From contig DEML01000021.1 in assembly GCA_002359185.1 (NCBI GenBank), positions 6,502-70,501 on the forward strand: a DNA stretch of 64,000 nucleotides, in the 5' to 3' direction. Positions 43,501 to 53,000 of this stretch are shown piece by piece. Under the pieces are notes generated by a model that did no database searches, was not told where the DNA came from, and worked only from the letters and a program-made list of their open reading frames with translations. The position numbers were made by a program, and so were the translations under genes. Every line of letters begins with the position of its first letter. Within the stretch, counting starts at the first letter, position 1. This stretch comes from Planctomycetaceae bacterium UBA2671. GTDB taxonomy: Bacteria; Planctomycetota; Planctomycetia; Planctomycetales; Planctomycetaceae.

Positions 43501-43779
43501 GGGCTCGGTAACGATCTCGTCTCGGGGGGCTCTGGTCAGGATATCCTGATCGGCGGCACGACCAATCTGGACAACGACTACGCAGCTTTAATGCTGCTGC
43601 TCGATACCTGGAACGGTAGTGAATCGTTTTCGGATCGTATTGCTCTGGTCGAAGCCGAACTGGAAGTGACGGACGATGGCGAACTCGATCTTCTGATTGA
43701 CTTCCAGGGACGGGATCTGTTCTTCGATGGCATGAACGATTTGCTTCTCGGGGCCCGCAACAGTGACGAAGTTGTTTAG
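40579..43779 (+). CDS. large multi-domain surface protein (LEPR-XLL-like, beta-propeller, cadherin, Calx-beta, PKD, RTX)
   Basis: 1066 residues. ATG 40579 has AAGGG upstream. The basic N-terminus leads to METLESRVVLS (about 36-46), a variant of the planctomycete LEPR-XLL export motif. Next come FG-GAP-like/propeller repeats (about 55-445, repeated DLVVGAPxD and YLYD motifs), a cadherin-like domain (about 450-545), a Calx-beta domain (about 550-660), two PKD-like domains (about 665-755 and 760-860), and RTX nonapeptides GGSGNDLLSG...NGNDILIGGLGND (about 935-995) that bind calcium. Probably secreted adhesion or matrix protein folded by external calcium. A strong terminator follows. Confidence 0.9.
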   Translation: MNLFGRLLTKKISSGRVKSRRSRQGHSGNDNCPIMKMETLESRVVLSCSCSGVGGTTTLLSTNANPGNSAQYGDHVVANEMFVVVGAQNEDTATTTNSGVVYVYDATSTSTTPLFVIENPQGNSNGLFGSDIAIDGTNLVVGARGTGKAYLYDLSGPTLNGPVVISKPSGIQGQFGDSVAISGNKIIVGDFASDFSNRGAAYVYELTVDTNTLQQQVTHRLTINNPGDNSVQFSRQNLAISGDTLVIGAFNQVTNGTSGVQRGRVYVYDLNFNPYVATLTNTINNPNIGSSDNFGFTLDIDGDTLAVGAQTNSTLGSEVGQVHIYDLAGSTVAPVFTINHPEPTIGGRFGSDLALSGRMLAVSARLADPNSVTDAGRAYLFDLDSATPGTPTSIFENPTPAAFDTFGTAIDLTGDLVVIGAPTDDTRNDLGETTNVNDGAVYIFGFGSVNNPPTLGDDSFTIEENRSSGTVVGTVVGNDVDVDNVLTYSITGGNTAGAFAIDAMTGEITVANAAAIDFETNPSFTLAVQVEDQCGEFDTADVMIDLTDLETSLTIDDVTLVEGDSGIVNAIFTVTSTDRIDAGIGVEFATADGSASFADYVAQSGTLNFLGQAGETQTITIEITPEDLAEMDEDFFVNLFNLTGSNDVTIADASGLGTILNEDYVPVSDAGGPYEISEGDDLTLDASASTDADSASLSYRWDVDGDGDYDENITGATPTLSNAQLAALGLNDGPQSVNVTVEVSDGTNVSTAQTTLTINNVAPNITALNSSNSDFDDISESGYVTLDGSFFDPALNADTHTVTVDWGDGSAIESISVDQLNDSFAGGHQYAAGGIYTILVTAIDEDGGTSSTLTTQAIVQGINVVDGELFIIGSDGSDLVFVTKYGGSYHILTCFEGSGVSYTTESTSGIDSLTILTGGENDLVKVDTRVKTPTLIDGGSGNDLLSGGGGMTVILGGSGNDMLYGNNGNDILIGGLGNDLVSGGSGQDILIGGTTNLDNDYAALMLLLDTWNGSESFSDRIALVEAELEVTDDGELDLLIDFQGRDLFFDGMNDLLLGARNSDEVV

Positions 43780-43813
43780 TCACTTTTTGTTGCTCAATCA
43801 GTAAATTTCACAG

Positions 43814-43846
43814 CGGGATGGGCATTCATTGCTCATCCCGTTTTTT
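43814..43846. terminator. terminator between convergent surface-protein and DUF2071 genes
   Basis: CGGGATGGGC (43814-43823) pairs with GCTCATCCCG (43831-43840), one wobble, 7-nt loop, followed by six T (43841-43846). Confidence 0.93.
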
Positions 43847-44570
43847 AATGAGGATCTGGACTTAAGCTCTTCTTCAAACGGGAAGGATACAAAACACTTA
43901 CTTCAGATCCTTTCGCGTAGAGCACATTGTGAGGCTGCAGATCGTTCAGAAATGTAAACATTTGTCCATAGTTAGCGGCAAAATCCACATTGATCTCATA
44001 GTCTTTCACTTCGCAGCATTTCCATTGAGGATGCCTGACTTCATACTCCAGGGTATAGCGTGGAGTTTTCACATAGGCCCAGTAATGTTCTGTAATAAAC
44101 TCGCCGAGGGAGTTGCTTTCAGGGATTGTGAGCTCGGCTTCGATGGTTCCTGAAAACGTGTTTTTTTCGTGATCAATCCAGGAATAGGAATGATGATTAT
44201 CACTGCTGGAGTGATCCATGGGTAACGCCACGTAGTTCTCATAAAACAGGCTGTTGGAGATTATAGGAATCGATCTTTTCGGAACGATCTCCTTAATGAA
44301 TGTCACCGCTCGAATTGAGGGGTCTTTGTTGGGGGCAACATAGAACCGGAGATTGACTTCCTCGAAGGATTGATGAAACGGAATCGGAATGCCAGCAACT
44401 CGCATGCGATTAAACATAAACGCAACCAGGCTCACGTAGATCTGACCATCAAAAGTATCGATTTTCGTTCCCTGCGGAACAAAGGGCTGCAGAACCTCTG
44501 GTTCGACAACATAGTTGGCCAGTAACAGATGTTCCCAGCGAGCGGATAAGAAATTCATAGTCGAAGCCAT
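43845..44570 (-). CDS. DUF2071 (YqjF-like) protein
   Basis: 241 residues of the acetoacetate-decarboxylase-like fold family DUF2071. Characteristic segments are ARWEHLLLANYVVEPEVLQPFVP, GQIYVSLVAFMFNRMRVAGIPIP, FEEVNLRFYV and HYWAYVKTPRY. The start at 44570 has AGAGAG upstream. No catalytic role established for the family. The stop sits within the T-run of the facing gene's terminator. Confidence 0.85.
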   Translation of the reverse strand: MASTMNFLSARWEHLLLANYVVEPEVLQPFVPQGTKIDTFDGQIYVSLVAFMFNRMRVAGIPIPFHQSFEEVNLRFYVAPNKDPSIRAVTFIKEIVPKRSIPIISNSLFYENYVALPMDHSSSDNHHSYSWIDHEKNTFSGTIEAELTIPESNSLGEFITEHYWAYVKTPRYTLEYEVRHPQWKCCEVKDYEINVDFAANYGQMFTFLNDLQPHNVLYAKGSEVSVLYPSRLKKSLSPDPH

Positions 44571-44833
44571 CTACTCTCTACTGGGGTTGATTCGTCCAAT
44601 CCAGCTCAATTGCCTGATGTCTGTGCTCAATCCTGTGAAAGTTGATCGTAACCAGACAAGAACTGGAATTGAAGAGGCTGGGATGTTGTCTCGCTTTCGA
44701 TGTGACAGAGCATATGTTACGTTGAACGCTAATGGGGCGATTAAAAAAATCGCGTCTGGAATTGTTACCGATTACTTATTAGCTCAATTTCACCGAAAAT
44801 ATCATCCACCATTCAGATTGAAAAGTTGCGACA

Positions 44834-45616
44834 ATGGATCTCACTGGGAAAAATGTCATCATTACTGGCGCTTCTCGAGGAATTGGACGGGGAGCAGCTG
44901 TCGAACTGGCAAAAGCCGGGGCAAATGTCGCCGTGAATTATCATTCCGGAGCAGAGGCGGCTCAGGAAGTGGTCGGAGAAATCGAATCGCTCGGCCAGAA
45001 GGGAATTGCAATCCAGGCTGATGTTTCCGATCAGTCTGCTGTGGAAGCGATGGTGAATCAGGTCGTCGAAACCTGGGGACGGCTCGATTGTTATGTCTCC
45101 AATGCGGTCTACAGCGACCGGGAAAATATGGTCGATGCAAAACTGGATGGGTTTCGTAAAACGATTGACGTCAGTATGTGGGGAGCATTCTACGGAGTGC
45201 AAGCCGCTTCGCGTCAGATGATTTCTCAGGGAGGTGGAGGAGCGATTACGGTCGTCAGTTCACCCCATGCCGTCATTCCTCTGCCGGGAGCCATGGCTTA
45301 CAATATGGCCAAAGCGGCTATTGATCAGATGGCACGGACTGCTGCGATCGAATTGGCAGAGCACCGAATCCGCGTGAACATCATTCATCCCGGGTGGATC
45401 GATACCCCGGGTGAGCGTAAGTTTTTCTCGGAAGAAGATCTCGCAGCCGGAGCCGGCAACATTCCCTGGGATCGACTGGGGACTCCATCAGAAATTGGTC
45501 GAGCGATTCTCTACACTCTCAGCCCGGATGCAGACTATATGACCGGCTCGACCCTACTCATCGATGGGGGAATTTCACTTCCGTGGTGGGCCGCCAAACG
45601 TCAAGAGGCGAATTGA
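44834..45616 (+). CDS. short-chain dehydrogenase/reductase, glucose 1-dehydrogenase-like
   Basis: 260 residues. Cofactor loop TGASRGIG near residue 12, VSNAVYSD in place of the usual NNAG, catalytic Ser in VVSSPHAV and Tyr-x-x-x-Lys as YNMAK near 156. The C-terminus ends YMTGSTLLIDGGISLPWW, the classical FabG/Gdh closing motif. Likely NAD(P)-dependent sugar or alcohol dehydrogenase. The altered N-A-G motif (SNAV) is worth noting. Confidence 0.92.
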   Translation: MDLTGKNVIITGASRGIGRGAAVELAKAGANVAVNYHSGAEAAQEVVGEIESLGQKGIAIQADVSDQSAVEAMVNQVVETWGRLDCYVSNAVYSDRENMVDAKLDGFRKTIDVSMWGAFYGVQAASRQMISQGGGGAITVVSSPHAVIPLPGAMAYNMAKAAIDQMARTAAIELAEHRIRVNIIHPGWIDTPGERKFFSEEDLAAGAGNIPWDRLGTPSEIGRAILYTLSPDADYMTGSTLLIDGGISLPWWAAKRQEAN

Positions 45617-45678
45617 TCGAGTAAATATTATCCATTCATTAACTGACATAGCAGCCCCGAGAAAGACTTTGCAGAGCG

Positions 45679-46077
45679 ATGGAACCCGAATCCCAAGAGT
45701 CGACAGATACCAAAATCACAAGACCGAGCTGTGTTGACGTGATGTCGACAGCCAAATGGACTCGGATGCCGGGGAAAGACGTTCGCTGGCATACCAGTGA
45801 GGCTCAGTCTCAAAAGCTTACAGAATTTGCGGGGGAACTGGGGGCCATTGATGAATTCACAAGCACCAATGGTGTGCATGCGATTCATGTCCTGATTTGT
45901 TCAGATGGCGGTGTGATTTCCTATGAGCTAGGCGATGGGAAATGGCTGCATACACTGCAGATGAAAACCATCTTTCGACAGAGAGTCTTTGAAATGAATC
46001 TGGTTCCCATCGAAAAACTGGGGCAATATCTCAATGATGCGAAAAACACACTGCAGAGCAACGACACCGAGATTTAA
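45679..46077 (+). CDS. hypothetical protein
   Basis: 132 residues, soluble, with one alpha/beta-like domain: HAIHVLICSDGGVISYELGDGKWLHTLQMKTIFRQRVFEMNLVPIEKLGQYL. The N-terminal about 20 residues are polar. It is in the same direction and 62 nt after the SDR gene. No family recognised. Confidence 0.6.
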   Translation: MEPESQESTDTKITRPSCVDVMSTAKWTRMPGKDVRWHTSEAQSQKLTEFAGELGAIDEFTSTNGVHAIHVLICSDGGVISYELGDGKWLHTLQMKTIFRQRVFEMNLVPIEKLGQYLNDAKNTLQSNDTEI

Positions 46078-46630
46078 CACAGATTTCATCGATTATTATG
46101 CCCAAACAGATGTTAATCTGAAGAATTGAGAGTAAGTTCTTTTTGAACATTGAATAATCCCTGCGGTTCTATGAATTCTCAGTGTAAATACCCATATGTT
46201 TCATTGACAAGAATCGGTTCTCTGAATAGCGTAATAGTATCTACGAATATTTATTGATTCGCGAAACCGATTCGGACAAATCTTTTTTTCATTCTTTCGT
46301 CCGCTTGATTCCGCGAACAATCATTTCATCGCTGGCATCTACTGCTCTATTTTTCAATCGTTTTGTTTTCCCAGTCCGTACAAAATGTGTTTAACAGGAT
46401 TTAACCTGATTGCCCTGAATTCGTTTACGATTTGAGATCGTCTCTTTTACGATCCTTTATCGATAAAGAATTTACGGCTGTTGAGAACGAATTCCCTCTG
46501 CACAGCAGGGTTGGATTTGTTTGTGGTCTATTCGAATTCGGTTTTCCCTTCGATATTTGGATCACATGGTTTATACAGGCTAAACCTGATTACCTTTGGG
46601 ATTACAGAGATTTGTGTGTTGGAGTTCCTA
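46078..46630. other. long leader of the FHA gene with two copies of a 20-nt motif
   Basis: About 550 nt. ACAGGATTTAACCTGATTGCC-like sequence occurs at 46394-46414 and again, with one indel and few changes, at 46575-46594. The second ends about 36 nt before the start codon of the FHA gene. No other feature seen. Confidence 0.5.
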
Positions 46631-47602
46631 ATGCTCACTGCGGATTTGCGAATTTTATCTGGGAAACATGAGGGGAAAGTCATTTCCCTGACAACCAAAA
46701 AGTTTTTGATTGGTCGTGGTGAAGATTGTCACATGCGCCCCAATAACGATTTGGTCAGCAGGCACCATTGTGTGTTCACACTTGATGAATATTCGGTTCG
46801 ACTGCGTGACCTGGGGAGTACAAACGGGACACATGTCAACGATGAGCCGTTAAAAGGGCAAACTGTGCTCAATACGGGTGATAAAATTCGTATCGGTAAG
46901 CTCGAATTTTCCATCACGGTCAAAGAAGGAGCACCTGTTGCAGCGGAAGTCGCTGCAGAACCAAGTGAGCCAACAGAGTTGCCAGGAGAAACGATTCCGG
47001 AAAATTATCAAAGTGATGATTCAGAATCTGATGGCTCAGAAACCATTCATGACCTTTCCGAGTCACCGCAAGATACTCAAATGATCAACGAGGGGGACAC
47101 TCAATTCTTTCCCCCTCAGCAGCAGTATCCTGGTCAGCAACCTCTTCAATATGCTCCCGGTTCGATGCCTCCGGGCTACGGGTATCCTCAGATGCCCGGA
47201 TATCCTCCGCAGATGCCGATGGGTCAATTCCCATATCCGCAGATGCCCGGTTATCCCCAGCAATATCAGATGCCAGGATACCCCCAGGGATATCAAATGC
47301 CACCTCAGCAGATGCCCGGTTATCCTCAATACCAGCAACCTCAGTATCAACAGCCTCAGTATCAACAACCTGAATCAGAGCAGGACTATGAGGTTGAAGA
47401 AGAGGAAGCTTCTGCCAAGAAGAAATCAGGGACGGAAATACCTGTCAAACTTCCCGATCCTTCAGAAACTGGGGCAAAAGAAGAAGTTAAGGCCGAAAAG
47501 AAGGATCGAGAATCTGCTGGGAAATCATTTGCAGAGGAAAATCCCTCTTCAAAAGCAGGCGACATAATCCAGCAATACATGCGTCGACGTCCGCCATCTT
47601 AG
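46631..47602 (+). CDS. FHA-domain protein with Pro/Gln/Tyr-rich repeat region
   Basis: 323 residues. ATG 46631 is fixed by GGAG 6 nt upstream. The FHA phosphothreonine-binding domain occupies about 20-95: FLIGRGEDCHMRPNNDLVSRHHC and DLGSTNGTHVNDEPL contain the conserved Gly-Arg, Ser-x-x-His and Asn-Gly residues. After an acidic linker comes a repetitive QMPGYPQ-type region (about 155-255), rich in Pro, Gln, Tyr, and a charged tail ending QQYMRRRPPS. Probably a cytoplasmic Ser/Thr-kinase signalling adaptor; planctomycetes have many such kinases. Confidence 0.9.
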   Translation: MLTADLRILSGKHEGKVISLTTKKFLIGRGEDCHMRPNNDLVSRHHCVFTLDEYSVRLRDLGSTNGTHVNDEPLKGQTVLNTGDKIRIGKLEFSITVKEGAPVAAEVAAEPSEPTELPGETIPENYQSDDSESDGSETIHDLSESPQDTQMINEGDTQFFPPQQQYPGQQPLQYAPGSMPPGYGYPQMPGYPPQMPMGQFPYPQMPGYPQQYQMPGYPQGYQMPPQQMPGYPQYQQPQYQQPQYQQPESEQDYEVEEEEASAKKKSGTEIPVKLPDPSETGAKEEVKAEKKDRESAGKSFAEENPSSKAGDIIQQYMRRRPPS

Positions 47603-47849
47603 GGCACTTAAAATGACATGACGGAGTTCTGCGTTCAATGAATTTCTGATTGTCACGGGAATTTTTCCGGGATTGCTTCATATCGGGAACCACTGTTTGT
47701 TAAACTGATGGACAGGAGTGGGCGGAGTCGGATTTGCTTCGCCTGCTGATTTTCTGAGTTACTGTGTCTTGGAATATAGCTGCACGGTAATACCTGTCCT
47801 GTTGCAGATTCCTGCAGCGAATTCGTTCATTCAAATGAGGAGGCGAGCC

Positions 47850-48065
47850 GTGGCGGATGCAAATGTGAATGCGGAGGTTCAACGTCGGTACAAAGAATTT
47901 ATCGATTTGCTCCCGTTGACGATTGCCTTAGCCGGGCTTCCTCATAGTGAAGCCGGTCGATATTACGGCGAGGAACAGATTGAAAGCCGACTTTATACCG
48001 TTCGGCATGCCTACAAAGCCGCTCGAGCCATTGCCCGCGAAACCGTCCAGAAATCCCAGGGTTAA
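47850..48065 (+). CDS. small conserved planctomycete protein
   Basis: 71 residues from GTG 47850, chosen because AGGAGG sits 7 nt upstream; the frame also has ATG 47835. Reads EVQRRYKEFIDLLPLTIALAGLPHSEAGRYYGEEQIESRLYTVRHAYKAARAI. Helical, soluble, no signal. Strongly ordered motif pattern (DLLPLT.ALAGLP, RLYTVRHAYK) that I recall as recurrent in this phylum. Function unknown. Confidence 0.75.
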   Translation: MADANVNAEVQRRYKEFIDLLPLTIALAGLPHSEAGRYYGEEQIESRLYTVRHAYKAARAIARETVQKSQG

Positions 48066-48186
48066 ATGCTCAAACGACTATGTGTGTCGTTTGCAAACGG
48101 TTGATTTCACGATGATAGGTTGGGATTGCGTAGTCTGTCGATTACCCACAACTCACCTGACTTCTAAAAGGGGAGCGGCTTTCTTC

Positions 48187-48289
48187 CCTTCTCCTTGGGG
48201 AGAAGGTGGATGAGGGGTGGCACTGGCTTTGCCAGTGCTTTGTAACTTCAGTGTTAGTCTCGACTTGCACTGTAGAAGCCAGTGGCACA
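48187..48289. repeat. composite repeat: family E (CTTCTCCTTGGGGAGAAG) plus family C (GGCACTGGC palindrome)
   Basis: CCTTCTCCTTGGGGAGAAGG near 48188-48207 is palindromic and recurs inverted near 58408-58427. GCACTGGC-TTT-GCCAGTGC (48220-48238) is a perfect hairpin. A near-inverse GCCAGTGGCAC closes a longer outer arm (to 48289). Confidence 0.7.
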
Positions 48290-48410
48290 CAATCCTAAAA
48301 TTAAACTGTGACAGACCACTAAACATGATACGAGGTCGATTTGTATCGACAAGCATCATTTTTCTGTGTAATCGTAAAACCGAATCGGCTGATTCGAGGT
48401 AATAATTGCG

Positions 48411-48968
48411 ATGGCAGACTTAAACTCACTTACAAGTGAACTTCGTGTCGTACGCGGGTGTCTTACTGGCGACGGTGAGAGTGTACGGACTTTCGTCGGT
48501 CACTTTCGGGAAGCGGTTTACCGAGTCAGTTTTCGAATTTTGCGTCATCATGAAGATGCCGAAGATGTAGTTCAGGAAACATTTGTTCGTGCAATTCGCA
48601 GTCTGCATCAATGGGATCAGACACGTCCTTTACGACCATGGTTGCTGACGATCGCGGCCAATCGTTGCCGAACCGCTCTGGCAAAGCGGAGCCGATCGCC
48701 AATCGTGACCAGTCAGGATTTTGCAGAGAGTGCCTGCGATGTTTCTCCGGCTCTGGAAGAGCGGGCTGAACTCGCTGAAGAACTGGAATTACAACTTCAG
48801 GCACTCAAACCCGATTTGCAGGAATGTTTTCGGCTGTTTTATACCGAACAACTCTCATGTGCGGAGATTGCCACTCGGATGAATCGTCCGGAAGGCACCA
48901 TTAAAACCTGGTTACACCGTGCCCGTGGGCAACTAGCTCAGGCACTGCAAAGACGAGGCCATGGATAA
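48411..48968 (+). CDS. ECF-type RNA polymerase sigma factor
   Basis: 185 residues. Sigma-70 region 2 is at about 25-95: FREAVYRVSFRILRHHEDAEDVVQETFVRAIRSL...RPWLLTIAANRCRTALAKR. Region 4 is at about 130-180: LQECFRLFYTEQLSCAEIATRMNRPEGTIKTWLHRARGQLAQ. Sub-class likely with membrane anti-sigma, since the next gene encodes a single-pass protein. Start 48411 is preceded by a GAGG-type site. Confidence 0.93.
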   Translation: MADLNSLTSELRVVRGCLTGDGESVRTFVGHFREAVYRVSFRILRHHEDAEDVVQETFVRAIRSLHQWDQTRPLRPWLLTIAANRCRTALAKRSRSPIVTSQDFAESACDVSPALEERAELAEELELQLQALKPDLQECFRLFYTEQLSCAEIATRMNRPEGTIKTWLHRARGQLAQALQRRGHG

Positions 48969-49032
48969 CTCTGGTCTCGGCTCAGAGATGTGTTCGATAT
49001 GTGTTTAAGAATTAATTGAGAGATGATCCCCT

Positions 49033-49701
49033 GTGAACCCACCAGCATTTCAAGCACAACTCGAAACTGCAATTGAAAATCGCGATGATATTGCATTGAC
49101 TGAACTTGAAAGGATTGCTGCAGACAATCCTGAAACACAAATCATGTGGCAGGATCATTTGCTGATTGAAAATGCGATTAAAGACTGGCAACTTATTTCG
49201 AATCGAACTCATCCGCTCAATACAACGCCCCGACAAACTCCGGTGCCTCTGTATCAGCGATTACTGGCGGCCACAACCGCAGCTGTTTTACTAATCTCAG
49301 CAGCAAGCTATTTTCACTCTCCAGTACCACAAGAATCGAATTCCTTAACGGCAACCAGTCAGAATGCAGCCGTTTTTGAAGAAAGCTTTCAACACGAGGT
49401 TGCTGCTAATTACGATCAATTCCTGGTGCGGAATGAATCGGCTTCGGCATTTCCCTCAAATACAGCTGGCTTTCAGGATTTGTACTTGCCTGTTTCAGTT
49501 GTCTCTCAAGTCCACTCTCAGCTGAGCGAAGAATTCTCTCAAGCCTGGAATTTAATTTCCCGACTCCCCAACGATGCCGAACAGGCCTACGAAAAATTCG
49601 AAGACATCGTTCCAAAATCTTCTCCTGCTGAGAAACCTGCTCCCGAAGAAACCGAAGAACAGGATTTTCTTCCTGCCAGCATTCGCAGTTTGCTGTCTTA
49701 A
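49033..49701 (+). CDS. probable anti-sigma factor, single-pass membrane protein
   Basis: 222 residues from GTG 49033. A short cytoplasmic N-terminal helical domain (about 1-70; no HCC zinc motif) is followed by one transmembrane segment (about 75-93: LLAATTAAVLLISAASYF). A periplasmic part of about 125 residues with low complexity and acidic end completes it. Its position 64 nt after the ECF sigma gene suggests anti-sigma function; no sequence motif proves it. Confidence 0.65.
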   Translation: MNPPAFQAQLETAIENRDDIALTELERIAADNPETQIMWQDHLLIENAIKDWQLISNRTHPLNTTPRQTPVPLYQRLLAATTAAVLLISAASYFHSPVPQESNSLTATSQNAAVFEESFQHEVAANYDQFLVRNESASAFPSNTAGFQDLYLPVSVVSQVHSQLSEEFSQAWNLISRLPNDAEQAYEKFEDIVPKSSPAEKPAPEETEEQDFLPASIRSLLS

Positions 49702-50006
49702 ATTTCGTTTTTCCAGAGAAGACACACTCGATTGCTGAACATGCCTGTAAGTGGTATGGGTATAATGAGCACTCCCAAAATCGCTCTTGCTGAGAATTCC
49801 CGTATTGAATTAAACTCCGGCTCGCGCACGGGGGGTGCGCAGGCAGTGCGATGAACAATATGCTGGAAGAGCATCGTCATCTTTTTGCACAGAACGGCAT
49901 GTCTTATTCAGTCGACACAGGCTGTTTGTCTCATGCGACTGCAGGCACATTATGAATATGTCCTGGCTGCCAACTCATAAAAGGGCTTGATTCAGGGAAG
50001 ATCAAC
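49702..50006. other. intergenic region with a GC hairpin
   Basis: About 305 nt. GCGCAC-GGGGG-GTGCGC at 49824-49840 can form a perfect 6-bp stem. Nothing else recognised. Confidence 0.45.
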
Positions 50007-53000
50007 ATGCGTTTGGAACGGATTTCCATCACTCGTCCGGGGACTGAATTTCATTTGAATCTGGCTGACTTTCGCCCGGGGTTCAATCTGGTTTATGGCA
50101 CAAACGGAGCCGGGAAAAGCACAACCTGGAACTTTCTCAGAGATTCCCTGTTCGGAGAGATCGATCGCCGTCGCGCGAATGATGTTCTGAATGGGCAGGT
50201 TGAACTGACTGAAAATAATACGCGTGCGGCACTCAATTGGTCTGAGCCACTCGCAGCTGATTATTCTGAATTGACGATCTCACCAGAAACATCGCGAACG
50301 AAAAATCAGGTTCACGATACGCTCAAGCAGTATCGCGAGCCCTTGTTTCGCAATCTCTATTTTTCATGCATGCGCGATCAGTCCAATCTCCAGAATCTCA
50401 TCGACGCGGCTCGTCGAGATGGAATCAGCCTCGAATCGCAGTCTCTCACGACCAGCGACGGCAAATGGACACTCAAGAACCAATTGTGCCCCCAGGACTT
50501 CTCTCAGGAGCTGTTTCAGGAGGAGCGACGTTTGCAGGAGTTGACAAATGAACTGGAGTCACTTGAACGTAAGTTTCATCAGGAAGCTCAGGACACGCAA
50601 TCCAAAATCAGACAGAACGAGCAGGAACTTCAACACGCTCAAGCGGCGGTTGTTTCCTGCACGGAAGAGCTGACTCGCCTGCAAACGGAGATTAAACTTC
50701 ACGAGCAGGCAAGTTTGCGAGCCCAGCAGGAAAACTGTGATCGCACGACCAGCCTGTATCAAAACTGGAGTCAATCGTTTTCAGACTACGGACAGACACG
50801 GCAGCAACTTGAACGTGCGCAATCTGTTCTCGCTGATTTGCAGGCGGAAGAGACGCGCTTGCGGGATCTGGCTCGGCAATCAAAAGTTCCTTATCTGCAA
50901 GATGCCGAACAGGAATTGATCGATTCCCTGCAGCAGGATGTACGGCATATTCTGAACGATTCCCAACCCTGTCCGGATTGCGGCAAGCACCATCTGGATA
51001 GCTGCGATGCCCGCTGGCAGTATTTGCGACAGACGATTCGCGAACATTCTGCTCAATTGACCAGCTTTTCCGAAGAGCATTGCTCTGCACATTGTCAGTG
51101 TCATACGACGGAACAACTTAAAGAAAATCAGAATCAACAGACTTCTCTGAAGAGTTGGATTGATCAGCTTCAGTCACGTCACGCGAAATTGAAAACAATG
51201 TGGCAGGAGTTGCAGAGTCTTTCGGAATGTCAGACAGCCGAGCAGTTTCTGTGTGGCTGCTCGAAACATGAAGCGGCTTTCCAGCGATTGCAGGAGATGG
51301 CTCATACCTATCTCGACTCAGCTGGCTTCAAGCTTTTCACACAACTGCTGGAGCAATCATCTCTGGTTCGTTCTTTGCAATCCTCGCTCGATCAACTGAT
51401 GAGGCAACAGAAAGAATTGTTGCAGAAGAAGATCGCGACTGAGCAGGAATATCAGCGTTTGCTGAATGTTCGTGAATCCTTCAAAGCTTTCAATCTGAGC
51501 ACAACATTTGAACTTCGCCTGAGCGAACTGCGATCGCAGATTCGAAATTGTGAAATTCGGATTGAAGATCTGAAAGGACGCTCGCGTTCTCTGCAGACAA
51601 CCGCGGAAGTTGTCACGCGTTTGCGGGAACTGGAACAGCAGGGAATGATTTCCTCTGTGTTGACACGCACCTCAGTTCACTTGTGCGAACACAGCGATGC
51701 CAAATGGCGAGCGGTGAGAATCAATTCCGATAATCGCAAACTGGAAGCACTTTCTGCGGAAGCGATCTGGCATCCGTGGGATCAACTCAGTTGTGGGACT
51801 CAGCAATTCATCTCGACAATGCTGCGGCTCTCGATTGCCCGCGAGTATCGACGTCGAGGCATTTCATTCGCACTCGTGCTTGATGATGTGCTCGCCGATC
51901 ACGATTACGAACAGCAGCAATCAGCACTGCAGATTCTCAGTCGCTATGCCTTCGAAGGTCAGCAGGTTATTTACCTGACATGTCATCAGCATGTGGCCAA
52001 TACTTCTGCGGCACTTGGTGCCCATGTCCAACAGATCTCAAAATCGGGGCAGCCGAAATTTACGGTCACATCCTCACGATCCACTGTCGCCCAACCAATG
52101 ATTTGTGCAGGCAAAAAAGTTCAGGAATTAACGCCAAAATTCAAGCCGATCCCATCAGTGACTGCAAACACGCAGTCTCTGAAATTTCAATCGGGTGTAC
52201 CTGTTCTGAGTGAATTCGCATCCGAAGATTTCAGTCTGATGCCTGGCGACTCGATCAGTCGTCTTCCTCAAATTGGTCGCAAGCGTGTTGCTCGATTGCA
52301 GTCCCTGAAAATTCACACCATCGATCAATTGCTCAGTGTCCGTTCCGGAGTCGGTCAGTTCTGTAAAAAAGTGGGCATCAGCCCTTCCCGACTCCGCCGC
52401 TGGCAGGCAACCGCTCGTTTGCTCTGTTGTACCCCGGGGTTGAAACCGGCAGAGGCTCGATTGCTCGCCTTGTGTGACATTCGCGATGCCGACACTTTGG
52501 CTACGATTGAAGAAGATGCTCTGGTTCGGCGTTTGGAAAGTTTGCGAACCTCGAATCGAAAGTCTGCAAGAGCTTACAGCAATCATCGCTATGGTCGGAG
52601 TCATGTACAGCTCTGGAAACGTGCAGCGAATCGTCGAAGAAGTTACGAAACAATTCCGCGTACGGTTTTCTCAAATGGGCGAACTTCTGCTGGAATTCGT
52701 TCAGGACGAACCAGGCATATCTCCAGAACAACGAACTATTACCGACAGAATACGACACGATCCGCAATTCAATCACAAACGCCGCGACCCGGATCGCTGG
52801 TGAGTCGCATCGAAGCTGCACCGACCCATGAAGAAAACCGCGGTCTGAAGTTTTATCTTTCCCGACAAAGTGACATTGTCGATGCCCCGTCAATCGGCCC
52901 TAAAACGGCACGGCGACTGAATCGCGCTGGCATTAAAACGGTTAATGATTTTCTGATTGCCGATGTCGAGAAAGTCGCTACGAAACTGAATGTGAAACAT

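Noticed and set aside
43385..43565. Gly-Asp-rich DNA repeats
   Set aside because: They encode RTX calcium-binding nonapeptides, not a separate repeat element.
44515..45021. 168-codon plus-strand frame overlapping the start of an SDR gene
   Set aside because: It overlaps the DUF2071 start and the SDR cofactor-binding region in another frame; the SDR frame has all family motifs.
47090..47370. Repeated CAGATGCCCGG(A/T)TATCC-like units that might suggest a CRISPR or minisatellite
   Set aside because: They are in frame and encode the QMPGYPQ repeats of the FHA protein; spacing is irregular and there are no unique spacers.
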